This document shows, piece by piece, positions 31,554-40,899 of a DNA stretch of 64,000 bases. The notes beneath the pieces were generated by a model, which searched no databases, was not told the origin of the DNA, and was given only the letters and a program-made list of their open reading frames with translations. Source of the DNA: Rhodospirillales bacterium (GTDB lineage Bacteria > Pseudomonadota > Alphaproteobacteria > Rhodospirillales > Casp-alpha2); NCBI GenBank assembly GCA_017644185.1, contig JAEPMA010000005.1:248001-312000 (forward strand), written 5' to 3'. The position numbers and the translations under genes were made by a program. How positions within the stretch are numbered: the first letter of the stretch is position 1; every line of letters begins with the position of its first letter.

Positions 31554-32933
31554 ATGGCCAAAGATATTCTAATTGTCGACGACGAGAGAGATATCCGCTC
31601 TCTGACCTCCGAGATCCTCCAGGACGAGGGGTTCGAGACCCGCGAAGCGCGCGATTCAGCGACTGCGCTCGAAGCCGTCGAACGCCGTGAACCGAGCCTC
31701 GTGCTCCTCGACATCTGGTTGCAGGGCAGCCAGCTCGACGGCATCGGCATTCTGAAAGAAATCAAGCAGCAGCATCCCGATGTCCCGGTCCTTATGATGA
31801 GCGGCCACGGCACCGTCGAGACCGCCGTGCAGGCGATCAAATTCGGTGCCTACGACTTCATCGAAAAGCCGTTCACCGCCGACCGTCTGCTTCTGTTGAT
31901 CGAACGCGCCACCGAGGCGGCGCAGCTTCGCCGCGAGAACGCCGAACTCAGGATGCGCGCCGGCACGTCACTCGATCTTCTCGGGACGTCGGCGGCCATC
32001 AAGGATGTCCGCCAGGCCATCGACCGCGCCGCGCCGACCAATTCGCGCATCATCATTTCCGGCCCCCCGGGCGCGGGAAAGGAAGTCATCGCACGGTTGG
32101 TGCACGCGCAGTCGCGCCGGGGCGAGGGACCGTTCTGCGTCGTCAACTGTGCGGCGATGCATCCGGACCGGATGGAAACGGAACTCTTCGGTGTCGAGGG
32201 GACGAGCAACGCCGCGCGTAAGGTCGGCATGTTCGAGCGCGCACATCAGGGGACCCTCTTACTCGACGAGATCGGTGATATGCCGCTCGAAACCCAGGGC
32301 AAGATCGTCCGCGTTTTACAGGAGCAGATCTTCGAGCGCGTCGGCGGTAGCTCGCAAGTGCAGGTGGATGTCCGGGTGATCGCATCCACGACCAAGGACC
32401 TGACAGCGGAGATCAACGCCGGCAACCTGCGCGAGGACCTTTATTACCGCCTCAACGTGGTGCCGATCCACATCCCGGCATTGATCGACCGGCGCGACGA
32501 CATTCCGGTGCTGGCCAGGCATTTCATGAGCAACGCCGCGACTGCATCCGGGCAGCCAACACGGGAGTTTTCCGACGATGCCATAGCGGCGCTGCAGACG
32601 TATGGGTGGCCGGGAAACGTGCGCGAGCTCAGAAACGTCGTCGAACGGCTTCTGATCATGGCGCCGGGCGATGCCGCGCAGCCGATCATGGGCAACATGC
32701 TGCCGCCCGAGATCATGGGTAACGCGCCCTCCGTTGACGTCGAACGCAACGCCGAGATCATGTCGCTGCCTTTGCGCGATGCCCGCGAAATGTTCGAACG
32801 CGAGTATCTGCTTGCCCAGGTAGAGCGTTTCGGGGGTAACATCTCGCAGACTGCGCAGTTCGTCGGCATGGAACGCTCGGCGTTACACCGTAAGCTCAAG
32901 TCGCTCGGCGTTCGCGGCCAGGACAAGCAGTAA
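31554..32933 (+). CDS. ntrX: Response regulator NtrX
   Basis: Partner of NtrY, 459 residues: receiver with Asp in LVLLDIWLQG, AAA+ domain with Walker A GPPGAGKE, and a C-terminal Fis-type HTH. The GAFTGA loop needed to contact sigma-54 is absent; the equivalent stretch reads GVEGTSNAARKVGMFE. This is known for alphaproteobacterial NtrX and implies control of sigma-70 promoters instead. It is followed 21 bp later by trkA. Confidence 0.94.
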   Translation: MAKDILIVDDERDIRSLTSEILQDEGFETREARDSATALEAVERREPSLVLLDIWLQGSQLDGIGILKEIKQQHPDVPVLMMSGHGTVETAVQAIKFGAYDFIEKPFTADRLLLLIERATEAAQLRRENAELRMRAGTSLDLLGTSAAIKDVRQAIDRAAPTNSRIIISGPPGAGKEVIARLVHAQSRRGEGPFCVVNCAAMHPDRMETELFGVEGTSNAARKVGMFERAHQGTLLLDEIGDMPLETQGKIVRVLQEQIFERVGGSSQVQVDVRVIASTTKDLTAEINAGNLREDLYYRLNVVPIHIPALIDRRDDIPVLARHFMSNAATASGQPTREFSDDAIAALQTYGWPGNVRELRNVVERLLIMAPGDAAQPIMGNMLPPEIMGNAPSVDVERNAEIMSLPLRDAREMFEREYLLAQVERFGGNISQTAQFVGMERSALHRKLKSLGVRGQDKQ

Positions 32934-32954
32934 GTTTAAGAACACGGGGTCGAT

Positions 32955-34331
32955 ATGAAGATCATCGTATGCGGCGCAGGGAAGGTCGGCTCCAACATCG
33001 CCCGACACCTCGCGCTCGAAAATCACGACGTCACCATCGTTGACCAGTCGGAAAATCTGGTGCGCCAGATTTCCGATGCGCACGACGTCAACGGTATCGT
33101 CGGGCACGGCTCGCACCCGGACGTGCTGGAGCGTGCTGGGATCTCGGACGCGGACCTGATCATCGCCGTCACGCTCGCCGACGAAACCAACATGGTCGCC
33201 TGTCAGGTCGCGCACTCGTTGTTCGGGGTCCCCACCAAGATCGCGCGTATCCGCCACCAGAGCTATCTACAGCCGATGTGGGCCAACATGTTCTCGCGCG
33301 ATCACATGCCGATTGACGTGATCATCTCTCCCGAGATCGAGGTCGCGCGCGCCGTGACCCGACGTCTGGAAGTACCGGGCGCATTCGAAATGATCCCGCT
33401 TGTCGACAACAAGGTGAAGCTGTTGGGTGTCCGCTGCAAAGAGGACTGCCCATTGGTCAACACACCACTGAGGCAGTTGTCGCAGCTGTTCCCCGATCTG
33501 AACATCGTCATCGTCGGTTTGATCCGCGACGGCAAGCCGATCGTGCCGAAGGGCGAGGACCAGATGCTGGCGGGCGACGAGGTTTACTTCGTCGTCGACA
33601 GCGACCAGATCGACCGCGCCATGGTCGCCTTCGGCCATGAAGAGCGCGAAGCGCGCAACCTCTTGATCTTCGGGGGTGGAAATATCGGGATGTTCCTGGC
33701 CAAGGAGTTGGAACAAAACCACGACTGGGTTCGCGCCAAGATTATCGAGTATGACAAGGCGCGCGCCGAAGCCATCGCCGGCGAGCTCGAAAAAACCATC
33801 GTCATCCACGGCAGCGTCATCGACCAGGATATCCTTGAAGAAGCCAACGTCGCCGGGACCGAGACCGTGGTCGCCGTCACCAACGACGACGAAACCAACA
33901 TCCTGGCCAGTTTGCTCGCCAAGAAATACGGATGCTCGCGCGTCGTTACGCTGGTCAACAACGCCAGCTACGAGGATCTCGTCGGTTCGATCGGTATCGA
34001 TGTGACAGTGAGCCCGCGCAACATCACGGTGTCCAAAATCCTCCAACACGTCCGGCGCGGCCGCATTCATTCGGTTCACACCCTCCGCGAGGACTTCGGT
34101 GAGTTGATCGAAGCGGAAGCGTTGCAGACCTCTGAACTCGTCGGCACGCCATTACGCGAGGCGAAACTGCCGCAGGGCGTGTTGATCGGCGCCATCGTTC
34201 GAGACGGCGCGACCATCTATCCGAGCGGCGCCACGGTGATCGAAGCGGGCGACCGTGTCGTGCTGTTCGCAGCCGCCGACGTCATCCGCAAGGTCGAGAA
34301 GATGTTCTCGGTGCAGCTCGAGTATTTCTGA
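32955..34331 (+). CDS. trkA: Trk potassium transport system NAD-binding protein TrkA
   Basis: Cytoplasmic gating subunit of the Trk K+ uptake system, 458 residues. Two tandem RCK units are visible: the first nucleotide loop is CGAGKVGSNIA near residue 5, the second IFGGGNIGMFLA near residue 237. Each is followed by a TrkA-C domain. No trkH is in the window. It closes the ntrYX-trkA run. Confidence 0.95.
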   Translation: MKIIVCGAGKVGSNIARHLALENHDVTIVDQSENLVRQISDAHDVNGIVGHGSHPDVLERAGISDADLIIAVTLADETNMVACQVAHSLFGVPTKIARIRHQSYLQPMWANMFSRDHMPIDVIISPEIEVARAVTRRLEVPGAFEMIPLVDNKVKLLGVRCKEDCPLVNTPLRQLSQLFPDLNIVIVGLIRDGKPIVPKGEDQMLAGDEVYFVVDSDQIDRAMVAFGHEEREARNLLIFGGGNIGMFLAKELEQNHDWVRAKIIEYDKARAEAIAGELEKTIVIHGSVIDQDILEEANVAGTETVVAVTNDDETNILASLLAKKYGCSRVVTLVNNASYEDLVGSIGIDVTVSPRNITVSKILQHVRRGRIHSVHTLREDFGELIEAEALQTSELVGTPLREAKLPQGVLIGAIVRDGATIYPSGATVIEAGDRVVLFAAADVIRKVEKMFSVQLEYF

Positions 34332-34334
34332 TCA

Positions 34335-34382
34335 ACCCCTCTCCCCGGGGAGAGGGTGGCGCAATGCGCCGGGTGAGGGGCC
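34335..34382. repeat. Palindromic intergenic repeat, family D
   Basis: CCCCTCTCCCCGGGGAGAGGG followed by a GGCGCAATGCGCC hairpin and GGTGAGGGG. The same architecture recurs at 40732, 42386 and 46340. Confidence 0.65.
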
Positions 34383-34425
34383 TTGGCCGAGAAACGGAAA
34401 CTCAACAAAATTCTCTCACGAAATT

Positions 34426-34500
34426 CTGGATTCCGGCCTTCGCCGGAATGACGCGCAAAAGCTAGTCTGCCGTCGCCCCGGCGCAGGCCGGGGTCCAGAG
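34426..34500. repeat. Palindromic intergenic repeat, family C (two units)
   Basis: ATTCCGGCCTTCGCCGGAAT (34432-34451) and a CCCCGGCGCAGGCCGGGG hairpin near 34476-34493. It is the same pair of motifs as at 11065-11134, with the units in swapped order. Confidence 0.65.
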
Positions 34501-34534
34501 CAGACGGAATGACGAAACAGTGTTGCAAGAAACG

Positions 34535-35185
34535 ATGACGCCAAAACCCAAAGCCCTCATCTTCGATTGGGACAACACGCTGGTCGACAGTTGGCCGGTG
34601 ATCCACGATGCGTTGAACACGACCTACCGCGCTTTCGGGCACCGCGAATGGACCCTCGACGAGACCCGCGCCAACGTCCGCGAATCCGTACGCGACCGCT
34701 TTCCGAAAGTTTTTGGTGATGAGTGGCAGGCGGCGGCGGATGTTTTTTATAAACGCTACGAAGTCATCCACGCCGATGCCATCCGGCCCACCGCCGGAGC
34801 AGGGGAATTACTGGAAACTCTGGTCGACGCTGGCTTCTATCTCAGCATCGTTTCCAACAAGCGCGGCGATTATCTTCGTAAAGAGGCGAAGGCATTAGGC
34901 TGGCACCGACATTTCCAGGCGATGATCGGCGCACTGGACGCAGAAAGGGACAAACCGGACCCCGCACCGGTGCTGATGGCGCTGGAGCCCGGGGACCACA
35001 AACCGGGCCAGCATGTGTGGTTCGTCGGCGATGCCGATATCGACCTGACGTGCGCCGTGAATAGCGGGTGCATCCCGGTGCTGGTCAGGCCCGAAGCGCC
35101 CTCTGACGGCGAGTTTCCAGAACATCCACCGCACCATTATTTTGAGGACTGTCAATCGCTTTGCAAATTCCTACAGACCATGTAA
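34535..35185 (+). CDS. HAD family hydrolase (phosphoglycolate phosphatase-like)
   Basis: A 216-residue HAD-superfamily phosphatase. Motif I is FDWDNTLVDS with the nucleophilic Asp; motif II is the Ser in SIVSNK; motif III/IV residues are in KPDPAPV and VGDADIDL. The ATG at 34535 gives a standard N-terminus; a GTG at 34520 would add five residues, and neither has a strong ribosome site. Gene position between trkA and hfq is common in Rhodospirillales. The substrate is unknown. Confidence 0.82.
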   Translation: MTPKPKALIFDWDNTLVDSWPVIHDALNTTYRAFGHREWTLDETRANVRESVRDRFPKVFGDEWQAAADVFYKRYEVIHADAIRPTAGAGELLETLVDAGFYLSIVSNKRGDYLRKEAKALGWHRHFQAMIGALDAERDKPDPAPVLMALEPGDHKPGQHVWFVGDADIDLTCAVNSGCIPVLVRPEAPSDGEFPEHPPHHYFEDCQSLCKFLQTM

Positions 35186-35280
35186 TCTCCATCGCTTGAA
35201 CGAACAAGTCCGCGCCCATTTGGCCGGAAAATCTGAAAACCCGGCGCAAAAGCGGCGGCAATAAGCAGGGGGAATAAAGA

Positions 35281-35538
35281 ATGTCCGCAGATAAACCCCA
35301 AAACGTCCAGGACGTCTTCCTAAATTACATTCGTAAGAACAAGACGCCCGTGACGGTATTTCTCGTCAACGGCGTCAAGCTTCAGGGCATCGTGACCTGG
35401 TTCGATAACTTCTCGGTTCTGCTGAGAAGGGACGGGCACACCCAGCTTGTCTACAAGCATGCGATCTCGACGATCATGCCGTCGGCGCCTGTTCAGCTGT
35501 TCGAACCCGAAAAGGACGACGCTTCCGAGGATGCGTGA
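35281..35538 (+). CDS. hfq: RNA chaperone Hfq
   Basis: Hexameric Sm-like protein that pairs small RNAs with mRNAs, 85 residues. It starts with [15 protein letters not shown], has the Sm1 strand [11 protein letters not shown] and ends the Sm2 with [10 protein letters not shown]. The stop overlaps the GTG start of hflX (GTGA), the classical hfq-hflX coupling. Confidence 0.97.
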   Translation: MSADKPQNVQDVFLNYIRKNKTPVTVFLVNGVKLQGIVTWFDNFSVLLRRDGHTQLVYKHAISTIMPSAPVQLFEPEKDDASEDA

Positions 35539-36914
35539 GTAAGACGCGCGCCGGCGGAGGTATCGATCGGCGTCCGCAACGCGAACGCTGCGTTGTCGTG
35601 CATCCTGAAATCGGCGCGGAAGCGGGGGACGGCCGCGAACGCGAAGCACGGCTCGAAGAAGCCGTCGGCCTTGCCATGGCCATCGACCTCGACGTCGCGC
35701 ACGCCGAGGCCTTCACCATCAAGCAACCGAAACCGGCAACGCTTATCGGCGGCGGCGTGGTCGAGCATATCGCCGACGTTCTGGAACGGCTGCATCTCGC
35801 CGACGAGGACGCCCCGAAACCGGTCATCATCGTCGACGCCCAGCTGACCCCCGTTCAGCAGCGCAACCTTGAGCGCGAATGGGGCGCCAAGGTGCTGGAC
35901 AGGACCGGGCTCATCCTCGAAATCTTCGGCGCCCGCGCGAGAACACGCGAAGGGCGCCTGCAGGTCGATCTCGCGCAATTGACCTACCAACTCGGCCGGC
36001 TGGTCCGGTCGTGGACCCACCTCGAACGCCAGCGCGGTGGTGTCGGCTTCATGGGCGGTCCGGGTGAGACCCAGATCGAAACCGACCGCCGTCTGATCAG
36101 GCAGCGGATCGACAAACTGAAAAAAGACCTCGCCGACGTCACCCGGACCCGCGATCTGCACCGCGCCGCCAGGCGCCGGGTGCCGCACCCCGTTGTCGCG
36201 CTCGTCGGCTATACCAACGCCGGGAAATCGACGCTTTTCAATAGGTTGACCGAAGCCGGCGTGGTCGCGCAGGACCAGCTTTTCGCGACCCTCGACCCGA
36301 CGATGCGTGGTCTCAGGCTGCCGAGTGGGCGGGATGCGATTCTGTCGGATACTGTCGGATTCGTCTCGAACCTGCCACACGAACTGGTGCAAGCCTTCCA
36401 CGCGACGTTGGAAGAAGTGATCGAGGCCGACGTCATCGTGCACGTCCGCGACGTCGCGCACCCGGACACCGAACAACAAAAAGCCGATGTGTTGAAGGTG
36501 ATGGCGGAACTGAACGTGGTGCCCGCCGACGGTGCCGCGAACGACGACGACGCCAACACGAAACCGGTCGTCGAAGCCTTGAACAAGATCGATCTTCTGG
36601 ATGACGAAACCCGGGAATTCGTCACCAACCGCGCGCGCTTCGGTAATCAGGCCGCCGTGCCGATCTCGGCCATGACCGGGACGGGGTGCGAACAGCTTCT
36701 CGATGTGGTCGACGACATCCTGACCAGCCATTACCTCAACCGCACCATCGACCTGCCGTTCGAAAACGGCGCCGCTTTAGCGTGGCTTTACGAGCGCGCA
36801 GAAGTCTTATCGCGCGAAGACGGGGAAGCGGGCGTGCATCTTGATCTCAGGATCGCCCCCGACGTCGCCGCCCGGTTCGAGCAGAAGTTCGAAACGCCGC
36901 TGCAGCCCAGGTGA
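35535..36914 (+). CDS. hflX: GTPase HflX
   Basis: Ribosome-associated GTPase that can split or rescue stalled ribosomes, 459 residues. N-terminal HflX domain with the GGGVVEHI motif, the conserved [16 protein letters not shown] linker, and a G domain with GYTNAGKST (G1), DTVGF (G3) and NKID (G4). The start overlaps the hfq stop. Confidence 0.95.
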   Translation: MSKTRAGGGIDRRPQRERCVVVHPEIGAEAGDGREREARLEEAVGLAMAIDLDVAHAEAFTIKQPKPATLIGGGVVEHIADVLERLHLADEDAPKPVIIVDAQLTPVQQRNLEREWGAKVLDRTGLILEIFGARARTREGRLQVDLAQLTYQLGRLVRSWTHLERQRGGVGFMGGPGETQIETDRRLIRQRIDKLKKDLADVTRTRDLHRAARRRVPHPVVALVGYTNAGKSTLFNRLTEAGVVAQDQLFATLDPTMRGLRLPSGRDAILSDTVGFVSNLPHELVQAFHATLEEVIEADVIVHVRDVAHPDTEQQKADVLKVMAELNVVPADGAANDDDANTKPVVEALNKIDLLDDETREFVTNRARFGNQAAVPISAMTGTGCEQLLDVVDDILTSHYLNRTIDLPFENGAALAWLYERAEVLSREDGEAGVHLDLRIAPDVAARFEQKFETPLQPR

Positions 36915-36926
36915 AGTTCAAGGTTA

Positions 36927-37017
36927 TGGGTCCTGAATCAAGTTCAGGACGACGATGTTTTTGTTGAGCTATTGTGCCAAGATTCATGTCATCCTGAACT
37001 TGATTCAGGGTCCATAA
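36927..37017. repeat. Palindromic intergenic repeat, family B (two units)
   Basis: CCTGAATCAAGTTCAGG (36933-36949) and CCTGAACTTGATTCAGG (36993-37009) flanked by ATGGGT and GGTCCAT. The halves can pair with each other across the block. It follows hflX. Confidence 0.7.
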
Positions 37018-37110
37018 ATCAACCGTCGTAAAGCACCGATTCATGGTTCCGAATTCGGAAACGCGCTATTGCCCAACCCCGAAATCCGCGCTACCCATCT
37101 CCTCAAGGTA

Positions 37111-37122
37111 TCTACTAGTAGA
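37111..37122. repeat. 12-bp palindrome TCTACTAGTAGA, copy 1
   Basis: A perfect palindrome immediately overlapping the Shine-Dalgarno region of the gene at 37133. Identical 12-mers occur at 46460, 48861 and 49832. Confidence 0.6.
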
Positions 37123-37132
37123 GGAGGGGCCG

Positions 37133-37402
37133 ATGGCGACCCGCGAAGCCCAGCACAAGTGGCGGCTGACCAACCGCTACGTGAAGCGCCAGTTGAACGT
37201 CATGGCGCGCGAGCATACCCATAGAAAGCTCGACGAATTCGCGGCCGCGTTCGATCTCAGGGGGAAGGGCGAGGCGGTCACGTTTTCCGCGTTCGTCACA
37301 CAGGCATTGATGCAGCGCGCCGAATTCTCCGACGAGGCCAGAAAAATCCTCGACGACGCGGCGGCGGCATACCACCGCGACCGGGACCTGTATATCAACT
37401 GA
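37133..37402 (+). CDS. Small conserved hypothetical protein
   Basis: 89 residues, basic N-terminal helix (KWRLTNRYVKRQLN), helical throughout, without a signal peptide. I cannot assign a function. The ATG at 37133 has an excellent GAGGAGGGG site, ruling out the longer frame from 37043. Its stop shares one base with the start of the inositol monophosphatase gene, so the two are translationally coupled. Confidence 0.65.
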   Translation: MATREAQHKWRLTNRYVKRQLNVMAREHTHRKLDEFAAAFDLRGKGEAVTFSAFVTQALMQRAEFSDEARKILDDAAAAYHRDRDLYIN

Positions 37403-38250
37403 TGCGCGACGTCCTCGACAATCCAGGTTTGGTGCTCGACATCATGCGCGAGGTCGCGGACGCGGAGATCATGCCGCGTTACCGGACGCTCGCCGAGCAC
37501 GAAATCACCGAAAAAAAGCCGGGCGATCTGGTCACTATCGCCGACAAGGAGTCGGAGCGCGCGCTGACGCAACACCTGACGGCATTGTTACCCGGCAGCC
37601 GCGTGCTCGGCGAAGAAGGCTACGAAGCCGACCCCGCAACGTTGAAGGTTCTAGGAGGTGACGCCCCGGTCTGGATCGTCGATCCGGTCGACGGCACCCA
37701 TAACTTCGCCCACGGGAAATCCCCATTCACCGTGATCGTGGCGCTTACCGACGGGACAGGGGTCCGCGCCGGGTGGATTATCGATCCGGTCAAATCGGAC
37801 GCCGCCTGGGCGATCCGGGATACGGGCGTCTACTATCAGGATGCAACAGGCAACGTAACAGCGCCGACCAGACCGGATAAAAAGTTCGAGGACGGGGTCA
37901 TGACTGCCGGGCCGAAACTGCAAGACCGGATCGCCAAGGCGGCATTGGAGCTTTCGATCCCGAAACCGAAATTGAAGGCCCGCTACCGCTGTGTCGGCCG
38001 GGAATACATGGATATCGCCATCGGTGCGCTGGATTTCGCGCGCTACGGCGGGCTGTTGAAGCCCTGGGACCACGCCGCCGGGGTTTTGATCGTCGAAGAG
38101 GCGGGGGGCCGCGTCCGCCGTCTCGGCGACGGTGCCCCCTACACATTAAGCACGTCCTTGGATTCCCAGTTCATCGGCGTTGCTGGTGCGGAAATGCATT
38201 GGACCGCGTTCGAAAAACTGGCCAGGCGGGCCGACGAACTCCCGGGATAA
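37402..38250 (+). CDS. Inositol monophosphatase family protein
   Basis: A Mg2+-dependent phosphatase of 282 residues. Metal ligands are visible as Glu in LGEEGY, the DPVDGTHNF motif and the PWDHAAG motif. Such proteins act on inositol-1-phosphate, PAP or fructose bisphosphate; the substrate is not predictable here. It overlaps the small upstream gene by 1 bp. Confidence 0.9.
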   Translation: MRDVLDNPGLVLDIMREVADAEIMPRYRTLAEHEITEKKPGDLVTIADKESERALTQHLTALLPGSRVLGEEGYEADPATLKVLGGDAPVWIVDPVDGTHNFAHGKSPFTVIVALTDGTGVRAGWIIDPVKSDAAWAIRDTGVYYQDATGNVTAPTRPDKKFEDGVMTAGPKLQDRIAKAALELSIPKPKLKARYRCVGREYMDIAIGALDFARYGGLLKPWDHAAGVLIVEEAGGRVRRLGDGAPYTLSTSLDSQFIGVAGAEMHWTAFEKLARRADELPG

Positions 38251-38331
38251 CCATTCAACGCGGGACTGGCCTCTCGGTCACGCGGCACGTTATCCTGATC
38301 CGGGATAGCGGGAGCCTAAACGGAAAGCACG

Positions 38332-39015
38332 ATGTCGGTATTCTACGAAACGTACGGTTTATCGAAGAGCTATACGACGCCGGTATTGACCAAGAAGCAC
38401 ATCCGGCGGTTCGATGCCGAGGTGTGGTCGCCGGCGGGCCTGGACAGCGGCATGCGCTGCCTCGAGATCGGCTGCGGTACCGGCCACTTCCTCAGCTACC
38501 TGCATGCGAAAGGGGTCAGCGACCTTAAGGCCATCGATCTGGACAGTTCGCTCGCACCGGTCATCCCGGCCGACGTGCGCGGCGCTTTCGAGGCGATGGA
38601 CGTCTGGACGTTCATCGAAAAGGATTCAGATCAAAAGGCTTACGACCGTATTTTCATGTTCGATGTGTTCGAGCATTTCGTCCCCGAAGACGGGCTTAAG
38701 TTGCTGAACGGCCTCACGGCGCGTCTCAATCCGGGCGGCGCGATCATCCTGAAAATGCCGAACGCGTCGTCGCCTTGGGGGTTACAATTCCAGCACGGCG
38801 ACCTGACCCACCTAGCCCAGTACACACCGGGCAGCATCCGTCAGATGGCCGTGGCCGCAGACCTGACCTGCAGTGCCTGCTGGCCGCACTTGCTCGGCAG
38901 CCGAAGCCGCCAGCGGCTCGACCGATTGTTGCAGGGTGTGCTTAACCGGGTCGTCGCGACACCACCCGAAATCTGGGAAGGGAATTTCTACGCGCGCCTC
39001 GACAAACCGGCTTGA
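38332..39015 (+). CDS. Class I SAM-dependent methyltransferase
   Basis: 227 residues with the SAM motif LEIGCGTGHFLSYL near 43-56, an acidic post-I residue (IDLD) and a DVFEHF motif. This pattern resembles methyltransferases acting on glycans or lipids (UbiG/Methyltransf_23 type), but the acceptor is unknown. It stands between the IMPase and a dehydrogenase gene on the same strand. Confidence 0.82.
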   Translation: MSVFYETYGLSKSYTTPVLTKKHIRRFDAEVWSPAGLDSGMRCLEIGCGTGHFLSYLHAKGVSDLKAIDLDSSLAPVIPADVRGAFEAMDVWTFIEKDSDQKAYDRIFMFDVFEHFVPEDGLKLLNGLTARLNPGGAIILKMPNASSPWGLQFQHGDLTHLAQYTPGSIRQMAVAADLTCSACWPHLLGSRSRQRLDRLLQGVLNRVVATPPEIWEGNFYARLDKPA

Positions 39016-39120
39016 ACCAAGCTACGCAAGGGGTTGGCAGGGGACGGGGGCAATCCCTATATTCCCTTTATCCAATCATTTAATCCGTTTTCAACAACTT
39101 CCCCGGGGGGATATTTCAAC

Positions 39121-39990
39121 ATGGCAAAAGCAGCATTCATCGGTCTCGGCGTCATGGGTTACCCGATGGCCGGTCACCTGCAGAAGAACGGCCACGACGT
39201 CACCGTCTACAACCGCACCAGCGCCAAGGCTAAGAAATGGGCCAAGGAATACGGCGGCAAATCCGCCGCGACCCCGGCCAAAGCCGCCGAGGGCGCGGAT
39301 TTTGTCTTTTCGTGCGTCGGTAACGATGACGACCTGCGCTCCGTCGTCTACGGCGACAAGGGCATTCTGGCGGGCATGAAGAAGGGTGCGATCTACTGCG
39401 ACCACACCACCGCATCCGCCATCGTCGCCCGCGAGATCGACAAGGAATGCAAGAAGCTGGGTATCGAATTCCTCGACGGTCCGGTCTCCGGTGGTCAGGC
39501 CGGCGCCGAAAACGGCAAGCTGACGATCATGGTCGGCGGCAAGAAGAAGTCATACAACACCTTGAAGCCGGTCATCGACTGCTACGCCGTCGCATCGACG
39601 CTGATGGGCAAGGCGGGCGCCGGGCAGCAAACCAAAATGGTCAACCAGATCTGTATCGCGGGCCTCGTTCAGGGCCTTTCCGAAGGTCTCGCCTTCGCTC
39701 AGAAATCCGGCCTCGATCCGAAACTGGTCGTCGACTGTATCTCCAAGGGTGCCGCCGGGTCCTGGCAGATGGAAAACCGCGGCTATACCATGGCCGACGA
39801 CAAATTCGACTTCGGCTTCGCCGTCGAATGGATGCGCAAGGATCTGGGCATCGCGCTCGAGGAATCCAAGAACAACGGCGCGCTTCTGCCGGTGACCGCG
39901 CTCGTCGATCAGTTCTATTCCGAAGTTGTCGCCATGGGCGGCAAGCGGTGGGACACGTCGAGCCTGCTCCGCCGACTGACGCGGGACTAA
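39121..39990 (+). CDS. NAD(P)-dependent beta-hydroxyacid dehydrogenase
   Basis: 289 residues in the 3-hydroxyisobutyrate / tartronate semialdehyde reductase family. Rossmann motif GLGVMGYPMAGHL at 7-19, the substrate signature DGPVSGGQAGAENG and the catalytic-lysine helix QTKMVNQ. Start at 39121 with a GGGG-rich site. A terminator follows. Confidence 0.9.
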   Translation: MAKAAFIGLGVMGYPMAGHLQKNGHDVTVYNRTSAKAKKWAKEYGGKSAATPAKAAEGADFVFSCVGNDDDLRSVVYGDKGILAGMKKGAIYCDHTTASAIVAREIDKECKKLGIEFLDGPVSGGQAGAENGKLTIMVGGKKKSYNTLKPVIDCYAVASTLMGKAGAGQQTKMVNQICIAGLVQGLSEGLAFAQKSGLDPKLVVDCISKGAAGSWQMENRGYTMADDKFDFGFAVEWMRKDLGIALEESKNNGALLPVTALVDQFYSEVVAMGGKRWDTSSLLRRLTRD

Positions 39991-40014
39991 ACCAAGCATC
40001 GATGTTTTCGACGG

Positions 40015-40049
40015 ACGGCCTCTCCGGACGGAGGGGCCGTTTCTTTTTG
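40015..40049 (+). terminator. Rho-independent terminator
   Basis: GGCCTCTCC, a GGAC loop, and GGAGGGGCC form a stem followed by GTTTCTTTTT. It ends the hydroxyacid dehydrogenase transcript; the convergent lipoprotein gene ends at 40052. Confidence 0.85.
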
Positions 40050-40051
40050 CG

Positions 40052-40693
40052 CTAGGACTGCGGCGCGTGGATTTGCAGCTTGAGCACCGGCGTCGGCGCC
40101 AGAAGGTTGGGCAGCTTCCAGGTATAGAGCTTGTAATTCGGCCCTTTTGAATCGAACGGTTTGACCGTCGTCGCATTATGGCTGACGACGCGACCGTCGG
40201 TGAAAACGCGCAGTTCCCCGGAGGAATCGAGCCCGGCGGCCCTTAACCGGTCCTTGATGTCGCGCTTGATCGACTTGCCGAGCATGGTGATCTGGCCGGT
40301 GTTCTTGTTATAGGCGAGACCCAGCATGTACTCGTTGCGGCGGTAGAACGTCATCGTCTTGGTCTTCAAGAGATCGCCCGACCGCTTGTAATTGATGTGG
40401 AAGTGGCCCTTTTCGTAGTACTTGAACTCGGACGCCGCCGGATCGCGGGCGAAATCGTCCTTGATCAACTGAACCTGCTCGGCTTCTTCCTCGCGGCCGA
40501 TCTTGTTGTCTTTCAAATCCTGATAAAGCTGCACCTTCGCCAGATAGCCGTCGAAGTAAAAATCGTAGTAGCCGGTGCGGCTGAGATCGATCTCGGCGTC
40601 GTAGCGGACCGGCAGGTAACAGCTTGAAAGCACGAACACCGCAGCCAGCGCGATGATCGCCTTGAACGGGCGGGCAGGGAAATTCTTGATCAT
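40052..40693 (-). CDS. Putative lipoprotein of unknown function
   Basis: 213 residues with a lipoprotein signal (lipobox LSSC, Cys at about 25). The mature part is rich in Tyr and charged residues (TGYYDFYFDGYLAKV) and looks like a beta-rich periplasmic or outer-membrane-anchored domain. I do not recognise the family. Confidence 0.7.
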   Translation of the reverse strand: MIKNFPARPFKAIIALAAVFVLSSCYLPVRYDAEIDLSRTGYYDFYFDGYLAKVQLYQDLKDNKIGREEEAEQVQLIKDDFARDPAASEFKYYEKGHFHINYKRSGDLLKTKTMTFYRRNEYMLGLAYNKNTGQITMLGKSIKRDIKDRLRAAGLDSSGELRVFTDGRVVSHNATTVKPFDSKGPNYKLYTWKLPNLLAPTPVLKLQIHAPQS

Positions 40694-40731
40694 GCGCGGA
40701 TGATAGTCGGACTATAGCGCCGGGCCAAGCT

Positions 40732-40850
40732 TCCCCTCACCCTGTCCCTCTCCCAAGGGAGAGGGGACCCCCGGTCGGACATCCCTCTCCCTTGGGAGAG
40801 GGTGGCGCTTGTCACGGACTGAGTCCGGAACATGCGCCGGGTGAGGGGCT
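40732..40850. repeat. Palindromic intergenic repeat, family D (long form)
   Basis: CCCCTCACCCTGTCCCTCTCCCAAGGGAGAGGGG at the left (written here in parts: CCCCTCACC..., CTCTCCCAAGGGAGAG) is matched by CCCTCTCCCTTGGGAGAGGG and GGGTGAGGGG at the right. The whole block is a nested palindrome between the lipoprotein and the multicopper oxidase genes. Confidence 0.7.
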
Positions 40851-40899
40851 TCGCATTACCGCGCGTTGAACTTGACCGCGCCTGTTGTGGCGTTCGGCC

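Noticed and set aside
35493-36731. 412-codon minus-strand open frame opposite hflX
   Set aside because: Antisense shadow of a GTPase with all G motifs.
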